From assembly GCA_003013855.2 (NCBI GenBank), contig ML058387.1:4650001-4714000 (forward strand): a stretch of DNA of 64,000 nt. Direction: 5' to 3'. Shown here piece after piece: positions 33,201-44,295 of this stretch (position 1 is the stretch's first letter; every line of letters begins with the position of its first letter). A program made the translations under genes and the position numbers. A model generated the notes under the pieces. The model was not told the DNA's origin, did not search any database, and saw only the letters and a list, made by a program, of their open reading frames with translations. The stretch comes from Liriodendron chinense. Its lineage: Eukaryota; Streptophyta; Magnoliopsida; Magnoliales; Magnoliaceae.

Positions 33201-34149
33201 AGATGATATGCTAATATTTGGACCAGATGTGGCTTGTATTAAAGAAACCAAAAAGTTTCTAAGTACCAGCTTCGACATGAAGGATATGGGTAAAGCCGAT
33301 GTAATACTAGGTATTAAGATTTATAATCTTAATGATGGAATAGCCTTGACACAATCTCATTACCTAGAGAAAGTGTTAAAGAAGTTTAATCACTATAATT
33401 ATAAATCGGTTTCAACCCTGTTTGATTCAAGTATTAAATTGGTTAAAAATACTGGTAGATGTAAAGCACAACAAGAATATGCTAGTATTATTGGGAGCTT
33501 AATGTATGCAATGAATTGTACTAGACCCGATATAGCATTCACAGTAGGAATGTTAAGCAGGTATACCAGTAATCCAGGACAAGAACACTGGAATGCAATT
33601 TCCAGGGTTATGAGGTATCTAAAAGGAACTATAGACTATGGACTGTATTATAAGTCATATCCTGCTGTACTTGAAGGGTACAGTGATGCAAGCTGGAATG
33701 CAGATAGTATAGAATCAAAATCTACAAGTGGCTGGATATTCACTCTTGGAGGAGGAGCAATATCATGGGCATCTAAGAAACAAACGTGCATATCTCACTC
33801 TACTATGGAAAGTGAGTTTATAGCACTTGGAGCCGCTTGTAAAGAAGGAGAATGGCTAAGATACCTACTGATGGAACTCCCATTTTGGCCAAGACCTACT
33901 CCTGCTATATCTATCTTTTGTGATAGTCAGGCTACTCTTTGTCGTGCTATGAGTAAGACTTATAATGGTAAGTCTAGAAATGTAGGTTTAAGGCATAACT
34001 TTGTTAAAGGATTGCTCAGAGATGGAGTAATCACAGTGGAATATGTTAAATCCATCCTGAACTTAGCAGATCCCTTAACAAAAGGTTTATCTAGAGATCA
34101 AATAAGGAGAACCACTAAAGGAATGGGACTAAGATCCATAAAGATATAA
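30220..34149 (+). CDS. Copia gag-pol polyprotein, 1309 residues, complete
   Basis: Order is gag, protease, integrase, reverse transcriptase, RNase H, the copia order. Gag (about 10-245) ends with a CCHC knuckle (C253, C256, H261, C266). Protease has the WWLDTGA motif with D303. The GAG-pre-integrase HHCC module (SLWHARLGH, 428-475) leads into integrase with D491, D554 and E590, a DD35E spacing. Reverse transcriptase has YVDDM with D994 and D995. RNase H has D1156, E1197 and D1235. No frameshift or stop. The start lies only 35 bp after the LTR, so the leader is very short. Together with near-identical LTRs this is potentially still mobile. Confidence 0.95.
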   Translation: MEAIHSIQVMNQDFVRLDRFDGQFFSRWQQKMLFFLTTLKLSYILDDDLHSLPEPKDDDSEQVKAERKKMKEDDFLCKGHILNALSNSIYNSYRKISSAKELWTKLDQKYKTEEVSTQKFLIDNYIHFKFKNDQPILSQVTELLNLVDELKIGGIDLPEEFLVGVVITKLPSSWFDYKKKLKHDEKKYTLEGLQRHLRIEEESRNRDKREDASENHSKADIVEEDKPKSQNSKSIPPKKNPTFKKKGKKKGNCHFCNKPGHYIKECRHRKKQLKAQANMAEDQLVAMVTEANTVISDSGWWLDTGATIHISKDRNIFKTYEGTSNGQEVKMGNNVRANVVGKGTVELQFTSGKRLMLTNVLHVPDMSKNLVSGDLLNKRGFKLAYESDKLVITKNGIFVGKGYSCNGMIKLNINNNNDTSVYIVDSASLWHARLGHVNYHSIKRMMILGLIPKHEIKLEGKCDVCAHSKITRKPFASGIRKTQTLELIHSDICDLNNTLTRGGKRYFITFINDFTRFSYVYLIKSKDQAFEMFKLYKAEVENQLNLKIKALRSDRGGEYSSNEFNDFCESNGIIHEFTAPYTPQQNGLVERKNRTLVEMINCMISNSRLPLNLWGEALLTANRILNAIPHKKLDLSPYELWKKKKPSFHYFKVWGSVAEVRIIDSKRPKLGPRGIKCAFVGYATHSPVYRFLVLEQSNFADKNMIIESRDAIFFENIVYKDYMNDHTKSQVNENKVEPMIEKSSIILDKSKVHPEGNEPRRSKRTRKETSFGPDFYLFLVEGDRNEIKKQITIPLNIESDPLTLSEALSSPDTQFWREAIDDEMDSIVSNNTCCLVDLPPGSKPIGCKWIFKRKLNPDGTINKFKARLVAKGFRQKEGIDFFDTYAPVARISTIRTLIALAAIHRLVIHQMDVKTAFLNGDLDEEVYMEQLEGFVQPGQEKKVCKLVKSLYGLKQAPKQWHEKFDQVVQSNGFRVNQADKCIYIKGQIIICLYVDDMLIFGPDVACIKETKKFLSTSFDMKDMGKADVILGIKIYNLNDGIALTQSHYLEKVLKKFNHYNYKSVSTLFDSSIKLVKNTGRCKAQQEYASIIGSLMYAMNCTRPDIAFTVGMLSRYTSNPGQEHWNAISRVMRYLKGTIDYGLYYKSYPAVLEGYSDASWNADSIESKSTSGWIFTLGGGAISWASKKQTCISHSTMESEFIALGAACKEGEWLRYLLMELPFWPRPTPAISIFCDSQATLCRAMSKTYNGKSRNVGLRHNFVKGLLRDGVITVEYVKSILNLADPLTKGLSRDQIRRTTKGMGLRSIKI

Positions 34150-34699
34150 CTTTCATCCTTGATGGTAATCCTACCTAAGTTTTGAAATATAGGCTAGGTT
34201 CAAAGGGACAAACAAGTCAAGTAGGTGACTGAAACATAACACTAGAAAATTTTGAGTCTCATTCCTAAAAGTCTAGTGTTTGATTTTTGCATTTTATAGG
34301 AGGATGGGTAATAACTCTTAATAGGTCTATAAGCAGACTTTGCTGAGATGAAGCAGAATCATCTTTGATAGATCTACCTATATGAGTAAAGAAGTGAGGC
34401 TGCTTTCGGAGAGATTGGGATCGTCTCTAGAATACTCATGAAATAGGATACGCACAAGGCCAAAAATGTGCGAACTTTTAGATCTTCAGTTACATATAAA
34501 TAGATGTGTGCTATGTGTCCAGTGAGTCATATAAGGTCTTTAGTTCAAGACTAATGGGTCACTAAGTACCTGACAAAACTTTGATACATATGCACTAAAG
34601 TGATGGTTCAAATCCACAAGATACCATTACTTATGCTTCTGTTTATACTGATATGCCATACGTCCTAGCCGTTAATTTATTTTTGAAATTGTGGGGGAT
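34150..34699. other. 3' untranslated region of copia element 2
   Basis: 550 bp between the pol stop and the 3' LTR, non-coding, ending in a purine tract. Confidence 0.7.
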
Positions 34700-35702
34700 T
34701 GTTGGGTTTTTATTTAAATAAAAAAAATTTAATTAATTTCAAAAATAAAAGTTTATTTTTAATAAGTACATAAATATACTTATTATTAAAACTTTCCATA
34801 AAAGTTTAAATAGCTGGTTGGTAAGAGGAGGGGGTTTTGCTACTGGAACCAAGGTTCGAATCTCCACAAGGATGGTGCGAAGCACCGTCCGCGCACGCAC
34901 GCGTGGCGTGGGCTGTAAGGCTGCTTGGGCGCTTTTTGGCGCTTTATTAGGCGCACTTTGCACTTCGCATCGTCGCAAGGAGCTAGCCTTTTTGGCACTA
35001 ACGCATCGTCGCAAGGAGCTAGCCTTTTTGGCACTAAGTACAATAAGGAGTGAACCTGGGTTAGGTCAGAGGTTGATTAAGACATTCTGTACATGTGACA
35101 TTTGTGCCACGTGTCATACATGTGGTGGCAGTTATGCTGACTATGATCTGGATCCCACATAACAACAGTTGCTGTTGCATAACTGTTTTTGTTTGAAAAG
35201 ATACAGAAATAACTGCCACAAGAGAAAGGGTCATGTCCTTTCATGGCAGAATGTTTCTTGCATATGAAAGAGTGTGGATGTCTTGAAGAGGCACATGAGT
35301 CTCTCCAGAAAAGACACCATGACCCTTCAATTGCTATATATCCTGGATATCATAATCCAGAAGAATGATGATTCTATCCATTTCTCTGATCAAGCCATCC
35401 TCTTTCAGTATTATAAGATCTGACCTCTTACTGTGTTTTTTCTGGACGTATTTGAAGGCATATTGGTGTTATAACTAAAGATCTGTTTAACACTTAAATG
35501 TGCAAAGTTTTGTGTTAAAATTCGGATTGAGAGTTCATTGTATCCTGAAGACAATTTGCAGATTTCCTTCATTTGCACTTGCTGGAATTACCAGAAAAAG
35601 GGCAGCAAATCTGTCTTGAGAAATTGACTATTCAAGTCAAGCCTTGAACCTGATAGATCTGACTTGGCCGTGTACTAAATATACAGGAAGATATATACAA
35701 CA
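34700..35702 (+). repeat. 3' LTR of copia element 2
   Basis: 1003 bp copy of the 5' LTR, including the tRNA-like boxes and the GC-rich block. Confidence 0.95.
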
Positions 35703-38700
35703 ATAAGTATTTCTAGTTTCCTTGTTGCTTGCCTTTAATTTATTGTTCTACATTATAAGTATTTTGAATATGCCGGCCTATATTTATAGCCCAATTGATT
35801 ATTACTTTAGCCCAAGAATTGGTTCAACTATTCATCTAGATTGGTTTGACAAAAATCTCATACTTTATACCAATCTTTCTTATGTGTTAGTTAAATTTTA
35901 AAATGATTTTCTACTCCAAGATCTGATCAATGTAAATATATAGCTTCTTACCTGTAACTAACTTACAAGTAAAACCAACTTACCTATAAGTAGCTTACAA
36001 GTTACATCCAAATAAGATTACCTTTACCAATAATTAACTTACAAATTATTAAAGAACTTATAGGCATCCAAACGCACCCTAGCACTCAACTCCTATAAGA
36101 TGGCCTCACTGATGTAGATTAAAACATGCACAACCCGAACATACCTATTATCCCATCCAATCATCAACAACTTATGCAGACTATCATCGCCATCTTGTTC
36201 GTTGGCAACAACCTAATACAAGGGACATAAGCAACCTTCTGTTTCTTTCCTTCCTCCTCAAAATTAGAGTACAGAGTATGCACTCTTAGACTCGAGTTTT
36301 GGTCCGTAACTCGTACATTAAATGTACATAACACAATCATTTGGATAATTTCAACTAAGGTAATAATTGTGTACATTCTAAGTTCTATGCAGGGCCATGT
36401 AATTCTGACTATCTTAACATTAATCAGCTATATATACATTTCAACATCCATAACATTTCAAATTATATAATTAAATGCCAATCATTCGTCAAATGCAGGC
36501 CTACCATTATAATATTATTCAATAAAAAATAATCTAAATAATTAAAATAAATCAAGTTTTTAAACCATAAACTTAACTAAATCAAATATTTCAATCTATC
36601 TGGGCCTAGTAAATAAAATCATTGTTTAAGTATGCTCCAATGCTGCCAATTCATCTTCGCACAAGTATGGTCACGTTTCACATGGGTTGTGTCCAGGTTC
36701 AGTGAGCCCGTTCTGTTCTTGCGCCACATCATCTTCCAACGACTCATCTGTATGGTTTTTCCATCAATAAAAATGGTAAGTTGGCCACGCTTAGTGAAAT
36801 AACCCAGCATGGTTCATATACATGACAATTAAAGTAGTAAAACACTAAATAAAAAAAATGTATGCACATGATGTATGAATGTGCCACATCATCTGCCAAC
36901 GACTCATCTGTATGATTTTTCCATCAATAAAAATGGTAAGTTGGTCACGCTTAGTGAAATAACCTAGCATGGTTCATATATATAACAATTAAAGTGGTAA
37001 AACACTAAATGAGAAAAAAATGTATGCACATGACGTATGAATGCACCAGATGGGAAGATCATCCATCTGCTTGGGTTAGAGATCGTCAACCCGCATCCAC
37101 CAATTGTGTAGGCTTCCACCTTTTAGTAGGCATGGGCATGGCCCGCATCTAGTAACGATCTATCAGGATCGACATTTCTTAATTTCAAGGAGGGCCCCCA
37201 GGATCAAACATGTGTTGTGCGTTGGATGGTGTATGGATTCATCATTTCATAGTTTTTCATAAATAGTTGTTTGAATCAAAATGTAAGCATGTGATTCCAG
37301 CATATTTTCATAAATTAAATGTGAGAACATTAATTAGCATGCAACACAGTTTCATATACCATTATCAGCTAACTTAAACAATAATTCAATCAATTTACAC
37401 ATCAATCAATCCACACATGAAAACATCATTCAATCAATTGTGCAAACAATTCTATTTTAATTTTCATGAACGTGAGACATGTTGGGTTACTCACCTGAGT
37501 ATAGTAGTGACGATTCCACAAGATGGTCTGATGGATTTGTATTCAGAAATCCTAGCAATTATATCCATAACATCATTATTGGTCCAATTACTTTACAGGG
37601 GCCCACCTTTAATTAAACACTTTAAGTGGCCCCAACCACCATGTAACAATCCTAAATAATTAAATAATTGGAGTTTACATGTAATATGTTCATTTGATTC
37701 TACTACCAAAATTTGATTTCTGACGAGACACTTGTCAATCGATACGCCTAAAATGTAAAGTTTGGAAATTTTCTTTAATTAAAAGCCTAGGGTCCATTCA
37801 AGCATTTTAGACAGACCTACACCTACACCCATCATTGGTCCCTCCTTGGTTGATTGTCAGAGAATGCCTATTGGTTTGTTAATCTGACCCATTCATATGC
37901 TTATTTACATCTAGATTCTAAAATTGAATGGCAAAGGATTGATTGGATTAATGTGGTCCATGAATTTAATTAATTTGATTAAGTAATTAGGGATCTTAAT
38001 ATAACTTGTTACCAATAATTTACCGGACCAATATGATCCAATCGATCTCACAAATTCAAGAGTTCTAACATGATTCAAGATAATAATGGACCTATCACAT
38101 TAATCTAATCGGGGTGGTCTACTGGATAATTGGATCATCCAAATTCTTAAGGTCTTGGCATATTTTGCCTCTTCGGTGTGAATCCAACTACACATATACT
38201 GATAGCCCATCTCGACCTTCTACGCCAAGTAATACCAGCATTTGTGTAGAATTTTAGGTTCTCCTTATTATATAGTCCAGATCCAACAACACAATAGCCG
38301 TATGGCCGATCTAGCTTGTACATCGTGTTGTTCAAATAGATTTTACCTTAATTATCAAGGTTCCTGGAAACTCAACCTACATTAGAATCCCAAATTGAAT
38401 CTTTCATCATTGTATGAAGAAAAATTTCTGCATATAGGTTAAATTGTGCAGGAAAAGATTTTGCTTATCCAAGCATGTAAGGATAGGTGTAAGGATAATC
38501 CAGACCATCCATCGTACTGTTTTGGTCACTAATATAAAAGAAACTATAAAAGAGTTTGATGTACCAACCTTAGCAAGCTTTCCCACGTCCCAACTCTCTC
38601 TATTTTCTCTCTTTCTCTGTGTGTATATTTTCTTTCGGTTCCAAATTTTTTAGTAGGAATAAAACTCTTCTTGCGACTCCTTTCCTTAAAAAGAAGAGTC

Positions 38701-39690
38701 CACTAGGAAGATAAGAGATACAGGAAGGGAGTTAGAGAGATACATTGAGAGAAGTTAGGGATAAGAAAGGGTTTGAGAGAAACTATCTCTCGCTGAAATT
38801 GAATTCAAATTAAATTCAAAAAATTTAAATTAAGTTTTTTTTTTTTCAAATATTTTGTAGCATCTGCTCTTCCAGGATTGCATCTCCAAATTTCTTAAAC
38901 CTACCCATGAATAGAGATTTCCCGTATAACAAGTTCGGTGCTAGCGTCTCCCTCTCCAATTCTTAGTACTCTTCGGCCACCTTCTCCCATACCTCCATCT
39001 CCACCTCCACCTACCGCTTTCGCTGCCTATTATACTTCTCTCAATGTCTTTTAGACACAATTGGTTGAACAGGTTACCGGCGTCAATATTGAATGGAAAA
39101 ACACAAGAAATTCAAGATGGGTCTTCACCAAAAACATGCCCAGGGATCCAAGACAACATGTTAGAGAGGTCATCATGGGTCTCAATATGGAGTTCTTGAG
39201 TGGGTCCGATAGGAGTGGAAATTTGAGGGAACGGAACTGGGAAAACAGTGTCGAGAATGCACAGATGGTGGTCGAAACTAAAGGGAGAGGGAGAGAAAAG
39301 TAGATTGAATTGGAAGGCCATCTTCAAATTTAAATTTAACAGTGGTGGATTGGTTTTTGGTGAAACGGGGATGGATTGAATGGTGGTACTCTTCTTCTTC
39401 TTCTTCTTCTTCATTCCTTGGGGATTGGAAGGAAGGAGGCCATAAAAGCCAGAGGTTTGGACGAGAGAGAGAGAGAGAGAGGGAGAGATGGAAAACCACC
39501 CTCAAACCTTTGGAGCATTGGATTTTGGAGATGATATCAGATTTTTATGAATGTTGGTATTTTCTCCTCTCTTGTGAATGCACATATGAGAAATACTTGC
39601 AATGTGACGACTGAGTTGGCAGTTAGATATTATCCAGTAACTGCTTATGTGGCATATAACTTATTTGAAGTAATATTCTGAAATATGTAA
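35703..39690. repeat. Duplicated 3' flank of LRR locus B
   Basis: It resumes the flank interrupted at 29167 and aligns with 4818-6950. About 36256-38865 has no counterpart in the A copy: an AT-rich insert holding a 161-bp tandem duplication but no recognised gene. 38870-39640 then matches 6105-6920 (AAACCTACCCA, TATAACAAGTTC, CAAGATGGGTCTTCA, GGAGATTGG-like text). Confidence 0.7.
36720..37045. repeat. 161-bp tandem duplication
   Basis: CCACATCATCTTCCAACGAC at about 36723 and CCACATCATCTGCCAACGAC at about 36884 begin two units that both run through AAAAATGGTAAGTTGG, CACGCTTAGTGAAATAACC and ATGTATGCACATGA. The two differ at several bases. Confidence 0.9.
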
Positions 39691-39700
39691 ATAAGTTTAA

Positions 39701-40405
39701 GGGCCTGTTTGTTTTTTTGGCGTTGACTGTAATTATTTTGTAAATTAGTAATAATCATTTACCTAGGTAATTACGGCACCTTTTTCGAGGCAGACAAGGA
39801 CAGTTACCTTTTTTTTAGCACAAAAAACAGGAATATGTGAACTAAATGTGGAGCCCACCATGATATATGTGGCTTATCCACACCGTCCATCAGTTATTCC
39901 CGTTGAATTTAAGGTGTGAGCCCAAAATGAGACAGATCTAAAGTTCAAGTGGACCACACCACAAAAAATGGTGGAAATCGAGTGCTTACCATTAAAAACT
40001 TCCTGGTGGCCCTGAAAGTTTTGGATCAAGCTGATATTTGTGTTTTCCCCTTATCCATGTCTATGTGACCTTATGAACCGGTTAGATGACAAATAAACAT
40101 CAATGTGAGCCCTGTGAAGGAAGCAACTTTCGATGGTGGATGGGTGATAGCTATTGATTCTGTTGTTGTGGGCCACTTGAGCATTGGATCATCTTCATTT
40201 TTTGGTTCATCTTAGAAAATTACTTGTGAAAATAGACGGATGGCGCAGATAAGTCATATACATCACGATGGAACCCTCAAATTTAAGCTACTAGTTTTCA
40301 ACCAATTTCCGAAAAAGAAATACCCACACGTTTCCAAATGAGGTAAATAAATAATATTTATTTACTTACATATGTTTACTTGTAACAAGAAAAAACAAAC
40401 AGGTC
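39701..40405. mobile_element. Tourist-like (PIF/Harbinger) MITE, TSD TAA
   Basis: TAA flanks both sides (39698-39700, 40406-40408). The left end GGGCCTGTTTGTTTTTT pairs with the inverted right end GACCTGTTTGTTTTTT. The inner part (39850-40275) is the common core repeat, so either a core element inserted into a Tourist or the core acquired these ends. Confidence 0.75.
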
Positions 40406-40599
40406 TAAATGGGTCATGAATAAAACATTCGGGTTTTCACCTGAAAATTCCTTAAGACCCATTTGATTGAAGGTTAATGAGAGTATACGAAAGCAAATTA
40501 TGATAAAAGCATAATGATAATTCTTATCCTCCGATTTTGATGGAGAGATGGAATTCCACCTCGAAAAACTATACAAATTTCAACCTCTTTTCAAAGAAA

Positions 40600-41440
40600 A
40601 ACTATGTAGGCCCCACCATGATGTATGTGTTATATATATGTACACCGTTCATTGATCCTTTCAAATCATTTTAGGACAGAGTCCAAAAAATGCAACAAAT
40701 CCAAAGATCAAGTGAACCACACCATAGATAATGGTAGGTTCAATGGTAGACATAATTATTCTTATTGTGGGTCACTTAAGCGTCAGACATGCCTCATTTT
40801 TTAATTTCTATCTCTACAAAAGCAAGAAGAAAAGTACAAATTAAACTTTATTAGGAGATTTCCGTGTACTAAAAGCCTATTTTACCCCGCTACGGAAAGA
40901 TATTAGGCTTAAAAAGATAAGAAGCTATGTTAGCCCTAGTTTATTATGTTTATGAAAATCCAATTTGATCATTAGTTGTATAACCTAATTTTACATAGAG
41001 ATCTAAAAAAAGATCCATATTTATGGTTCAGGTGGACCATATGATTAGAAATAATGCAGACGTTGATGCCCATCATCCAAACTATTTCTTTTGGTATAAA
41101 CCACATGAATCATGGATTGTCCTGATTCTTGGGTGCTCTAAATGTTTATGGTTGAATCTAATGTTTAGAGTGGATTTCTTATAATCTTTATGGTGGGCCT
41201 TATAAAAAAAATCAATATAATACCAACTATTTACTTTGATGTAGCCCATTTGAATCACATACTAACATTATTTTTTTTTTTGCCATGGCTTTAATATTAG
41301 ATTACACAACTAATGGTGGCAGTGGATTTCACATGCACATCATGACGGCCTGCAATTGTGTCCGTCCTGCTACGATAGGCATTTTCCTACCTAATTTTTA
41401 TTGTCGTACAACCCACTTGAGTTTTAGATCTGGCTCATTT
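40600..41440. repeat. Partial core-repeat copies and AT-rich DNA
   Basis: 40605-40800 is a left-half core (GGCCCCACCATGATGTATG, CACCGTTCATTGATCC). 41030-41440 holds weaker pieces (CAGGTGGACCATATG, TGGTGGGCC, ACATCATGACGGCC). No genes are seen. Confidence 0.45.
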
Positions 41441-41644
41441 TTCAGCCCATGCATAGCTTAATATTATCTAGAAAAATGAATGAATGGGGTGGATTTCTCA
41501 TAAACATCATAGTGGCCCCACCTAACTTATGTTGCATGAAGTTCTTGGGGAAAGCTTTAGCAGGCAATCGCTGGGAAGGTTTGGGTGGAAACAGATTGCA
41601 TGTGTGCCACACACCATTGACTTGCATAGCGTGTTGACGTCACC

Positions 41645-42125
41645 AAGCTCTGTGGCCCTTCGTGATATATTTGTCATATCCACACCGTTCATCATGAGCT
41701 CCAAGTGGCCCTCATGATGTATGGGTTTTATAGATACCGTTCATCCATTTCTCCTATCGTTCCTGTACATTGCCCAAAACTGAGGCAGATCCAAGACACA
41801 AGTGGACCAAACAATGAGGATTAAACTCTTACCATTGAAAACTTTTTGGGCGCCACAGAAGTTTTGGATCGAACTAGGATTGGTGTTTTCCCTTCATCCA
41901 AGTCTATATAACTTTGTGAATAAGTTTGATGGCAAATAAACATCATGGTGGGCCTAGGAAAGTTTCAACGGTAATCATTATTATCACCGCTGATTCCTGT
42001 AGTGTTGTCTATTTGAGCCTTGGATGTACCTAACTTTTGGTCCTATTCCATAAAATGCCACAGCAAAATGGATGGACGGTGTGGATAAAACCCATACATC
42101 AAGGTGACCACTCAAAGCTCCTGTC
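41645..42125. repeat. Core inverted-repeat MITE copy
   Basis: GGCCCTCATGATGTATGGGT at the left, ATGGATGGACGGTGTGGAT and CATACATCAAGGTGACC at the right, with GAAGTTTTGGATCGAACTAGG and CATCATGGTGGGCC between. Confidence 0.6.
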
Positions 42126-42195
42126 CGTTAGCAGCTTGAGACCACGTTCATATATATGCGTCTTACAAAATTTTATTTCTTTTGTCAGAATAAAT

Positions 42196-42198
<3 letters not shown>

Positions 42199-42245
<47 letters not shown>
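42199..42245. repeat. (AT)n microsatellite
   Basis: AT run of about 47 bp. Confidence 0.95.
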
Positions 42246-42249
<4 letters not shown>

Positions 42250-42480
42250 CGTATAAAAAATAATATTAATACTAATTGGACCTTACCTGACCGGACGTTA
42301 ACAAGGTTGATCGTATGATGCACCTCTCACAGACCCGATTAGACCCGTTTTTTTAACAAGCTTAAAAGGCGAGACCTGAACCCAACCTCATTTTGAAGGG
42401 GTCCAATAAATGGAACCTTGGCTCACTAAAACTGCATCAGGCCATGAGGTAGCAGCCGGTTCACGCACCCTACACTATTA

Positions 42481-42654
42481 TGAATCTGGATCCTCTGCTC
42501 ATACTGAGCAGAGAACCTCTGCTGCTTCTAATTGGTTCATCTCAACGGATTGTGTCAGAGCTGGTCAGCTCTGACACAGTCCAACTGAGCTAGACCAAAA
42601 AGAGAGGTGAAAAGTAGGATTTCTCTGCTTATATTAAGCAGAGGATCCGGACTC
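42481..42654. mobile_element. hAT-type foldback MITE, 174 bp, TSD CACTATTA
   Basis: Perfect 8-bp duplications (42473-42480, 42655-42662). Ends TGAATCTGGATCCTCTGCTC and, inverted, GAGTCCGGATCCTCTGCTTA pair. The centre is a perfect 13-bp hairpin (42551-42563 with 42566-42578), so nearly the whole element folds on itself. Confidence 0.9.
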
Positions 42655-42728
42655 CACTATTAGAACGGAGACGATGCGGATTGCCAGTTAAGCAGGAGCT
42701 ATGTGGGGCCCATAGTGATATCCATGAG

Positions 42729-42836
42729 GAATCTGGATTGTTTGCTTGTCTCAATGCTGACGTATGCTGAGTTGGACCAATGAGGTTGGACTAAAACAGA
42801 AAGCCCTGTTAAAGACGAGCAGACGATTTGGATTCA
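42729..42836. mobile_element. Second, diverged foldback MITE of the same family
   Basis: GAATCTGGATTGTTTGCTTG and the inverted right end GAATCCAAATCGTCTGCTCG form the TIR. Flanks TCCATGAG and TCTATGAG are a likely 8-bp duplication with one mismatch. It lies 74 bp from its larger relative. Confidence 0.65.
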
Positions 42837-42839
42837 TCT

Positions 42840-44210
42840 ATGAGACATTCACTCTGGCCATCAGATCGTGTGACTTGAAAATGTGGGGATTGAATGCTCA
42901 CCATTGAAACCTTTGTGGGGCTATTAAAGTGCTTTATCACGCTAAATTTGTGTTTTTAGTTCATTCCAATGGGATTAACCTTATGGACGGTTTTGATGAT
43001 ATATAAACATAACATTATGGACAGTTTGGATGATATATAAACATCACCATGGGCTTTGGGAAGGTTCCAATGGCAGGTGTGTTTTCATTTGATTCTTTCC
43101 TACCTGTGGCTCACTCAAGTTTTAGATCTATTTGGACTTTGGGCTCCCATCCTATACAAGCTTAAAACTAATGGACAAGTGAATTTCTCATGGACATTGT
43201 TGTGGACCCGTGTAGCTTTCACCTGCATGAACTTCCTGTTGGAGGGGCCCGGTGAGGTGGCAGAAATATCAATCGGGTCCAGTAATAGTGGTAGGGCATG
43301 GACTGGATAGGCGTCAGTCCAAATGGGCCCACACAAAACCTAGGCCGAATCATAGCCTGGGCCCATGAGTGGGAAAAACAAATCGGCCTAAGCATGGCCC
43401 TTGATGACCATGCATAGCTTGAGACTGAGCCTGGAAACCCACTTCTGTTCATGTTCTGGGATGTTCATTAGATGTGTCCCATCAGGCATGATATGTGACA
43501 AAATGCCCTTGAAACCCTAAACTGGCCAGGCCGGGCTAATGTGCCCTTAAACATCGATGGAACCCAGCTCGATTATTAAATGACCTTAAATTTTAGGCCT
43601 GTTCCTGCCATCAGGTCTAGTATTCCAGCCCAAGAACAGGTCGAAGCCGACCAAGCTGAAATGCCTGCGGCCAGCCCAGCCTAGCCCATTGACCACCGGA
43701 TACGTAATTCTTTCCAACCATCCTTTTTTTTAGTGGCCCCATCCACCTATGATTTTTGGGCCAGCAAGTGTTCACATACGAATGACAAGATCTTGCTCGT
43801 GTGGCATTTAGGTACGCCTGTGGCAAATTACCTCTTCAATCCGTGACACCCATTAGGCATGCTCAGTCGTGGGAGTAAATTAATGAGGCAGCTGGGCCAT
43901 GATTTTTGCCCCAGCCAGCCTAACCCATGATCTAAATTGCCCAATCCAATTCAACTAATCGGGACAGAATGGGCCATGATCAGATCAGTTCACATACATT
44001 TGCAAGCCCAGGCTCATTCCAATTAGTTATTTGGGCCTTACGGCTCATGTCCTTCCACAGCGCGGGCTATACATTGCTGGGCCGGGCCGCCATAAGCTCA
44101 TTCACTAGGCCAGTCATGTAGCAAATATGAACTGTTGGATGTCCTTTCTAACCTTCAAATTAGTCACACGTCGATGGCCCACCTGGTGAGTGGACTGGCT
44201 GGTGTAGATG
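42840..44210. other. Core-repeat fragments and GGCCCA-rich DNA
   Basis: 42700-43110 has diverged core-repeat text. 43250-44110 is rich in GGGCCCA, GCCCAGCC and GGCCGGGC words, as in some hAT-element interiors, but no ends were identified. The ORFs here are not conserved. Confidence 0.35.
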
Positions 44211-44295
44211 TGATGTAGTGAGGAGGCCCCTTGTTCGTGGATGGAAAAGAGCCAAAGGAAAGGTCGCTGAAGAATACATGGTACGGATGGATCAA

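Larger units (their letters stand above)
29168..35702 (+). mobile_element. Intact Ty1/copia element 2, TSD ATAAG
   Basis: ATAAG duplications flank it (29163-29167, 35703-35707). LTRs are 1017 bp (29168-30184) and 1003 bp (34700-35702), start TGTTGGG and end CAACA. By eye they differ by six substitutions and three indels (2, 8 and 4 nt). A polypurine GTGGGGGA precedes the 3' LTR. One uninterrupted gag-pol ORF lies inside. It inserted into the 3' flank of LRR pseudogene B. Confidence 0.97.

Noticed and set aside
36619..36810. 63-codon minus-strand ORF near the 161-bp duplication
   Set aside because: It spans the repeated unit, has no recognisable domain, and the second unit does not keep the frame intact.
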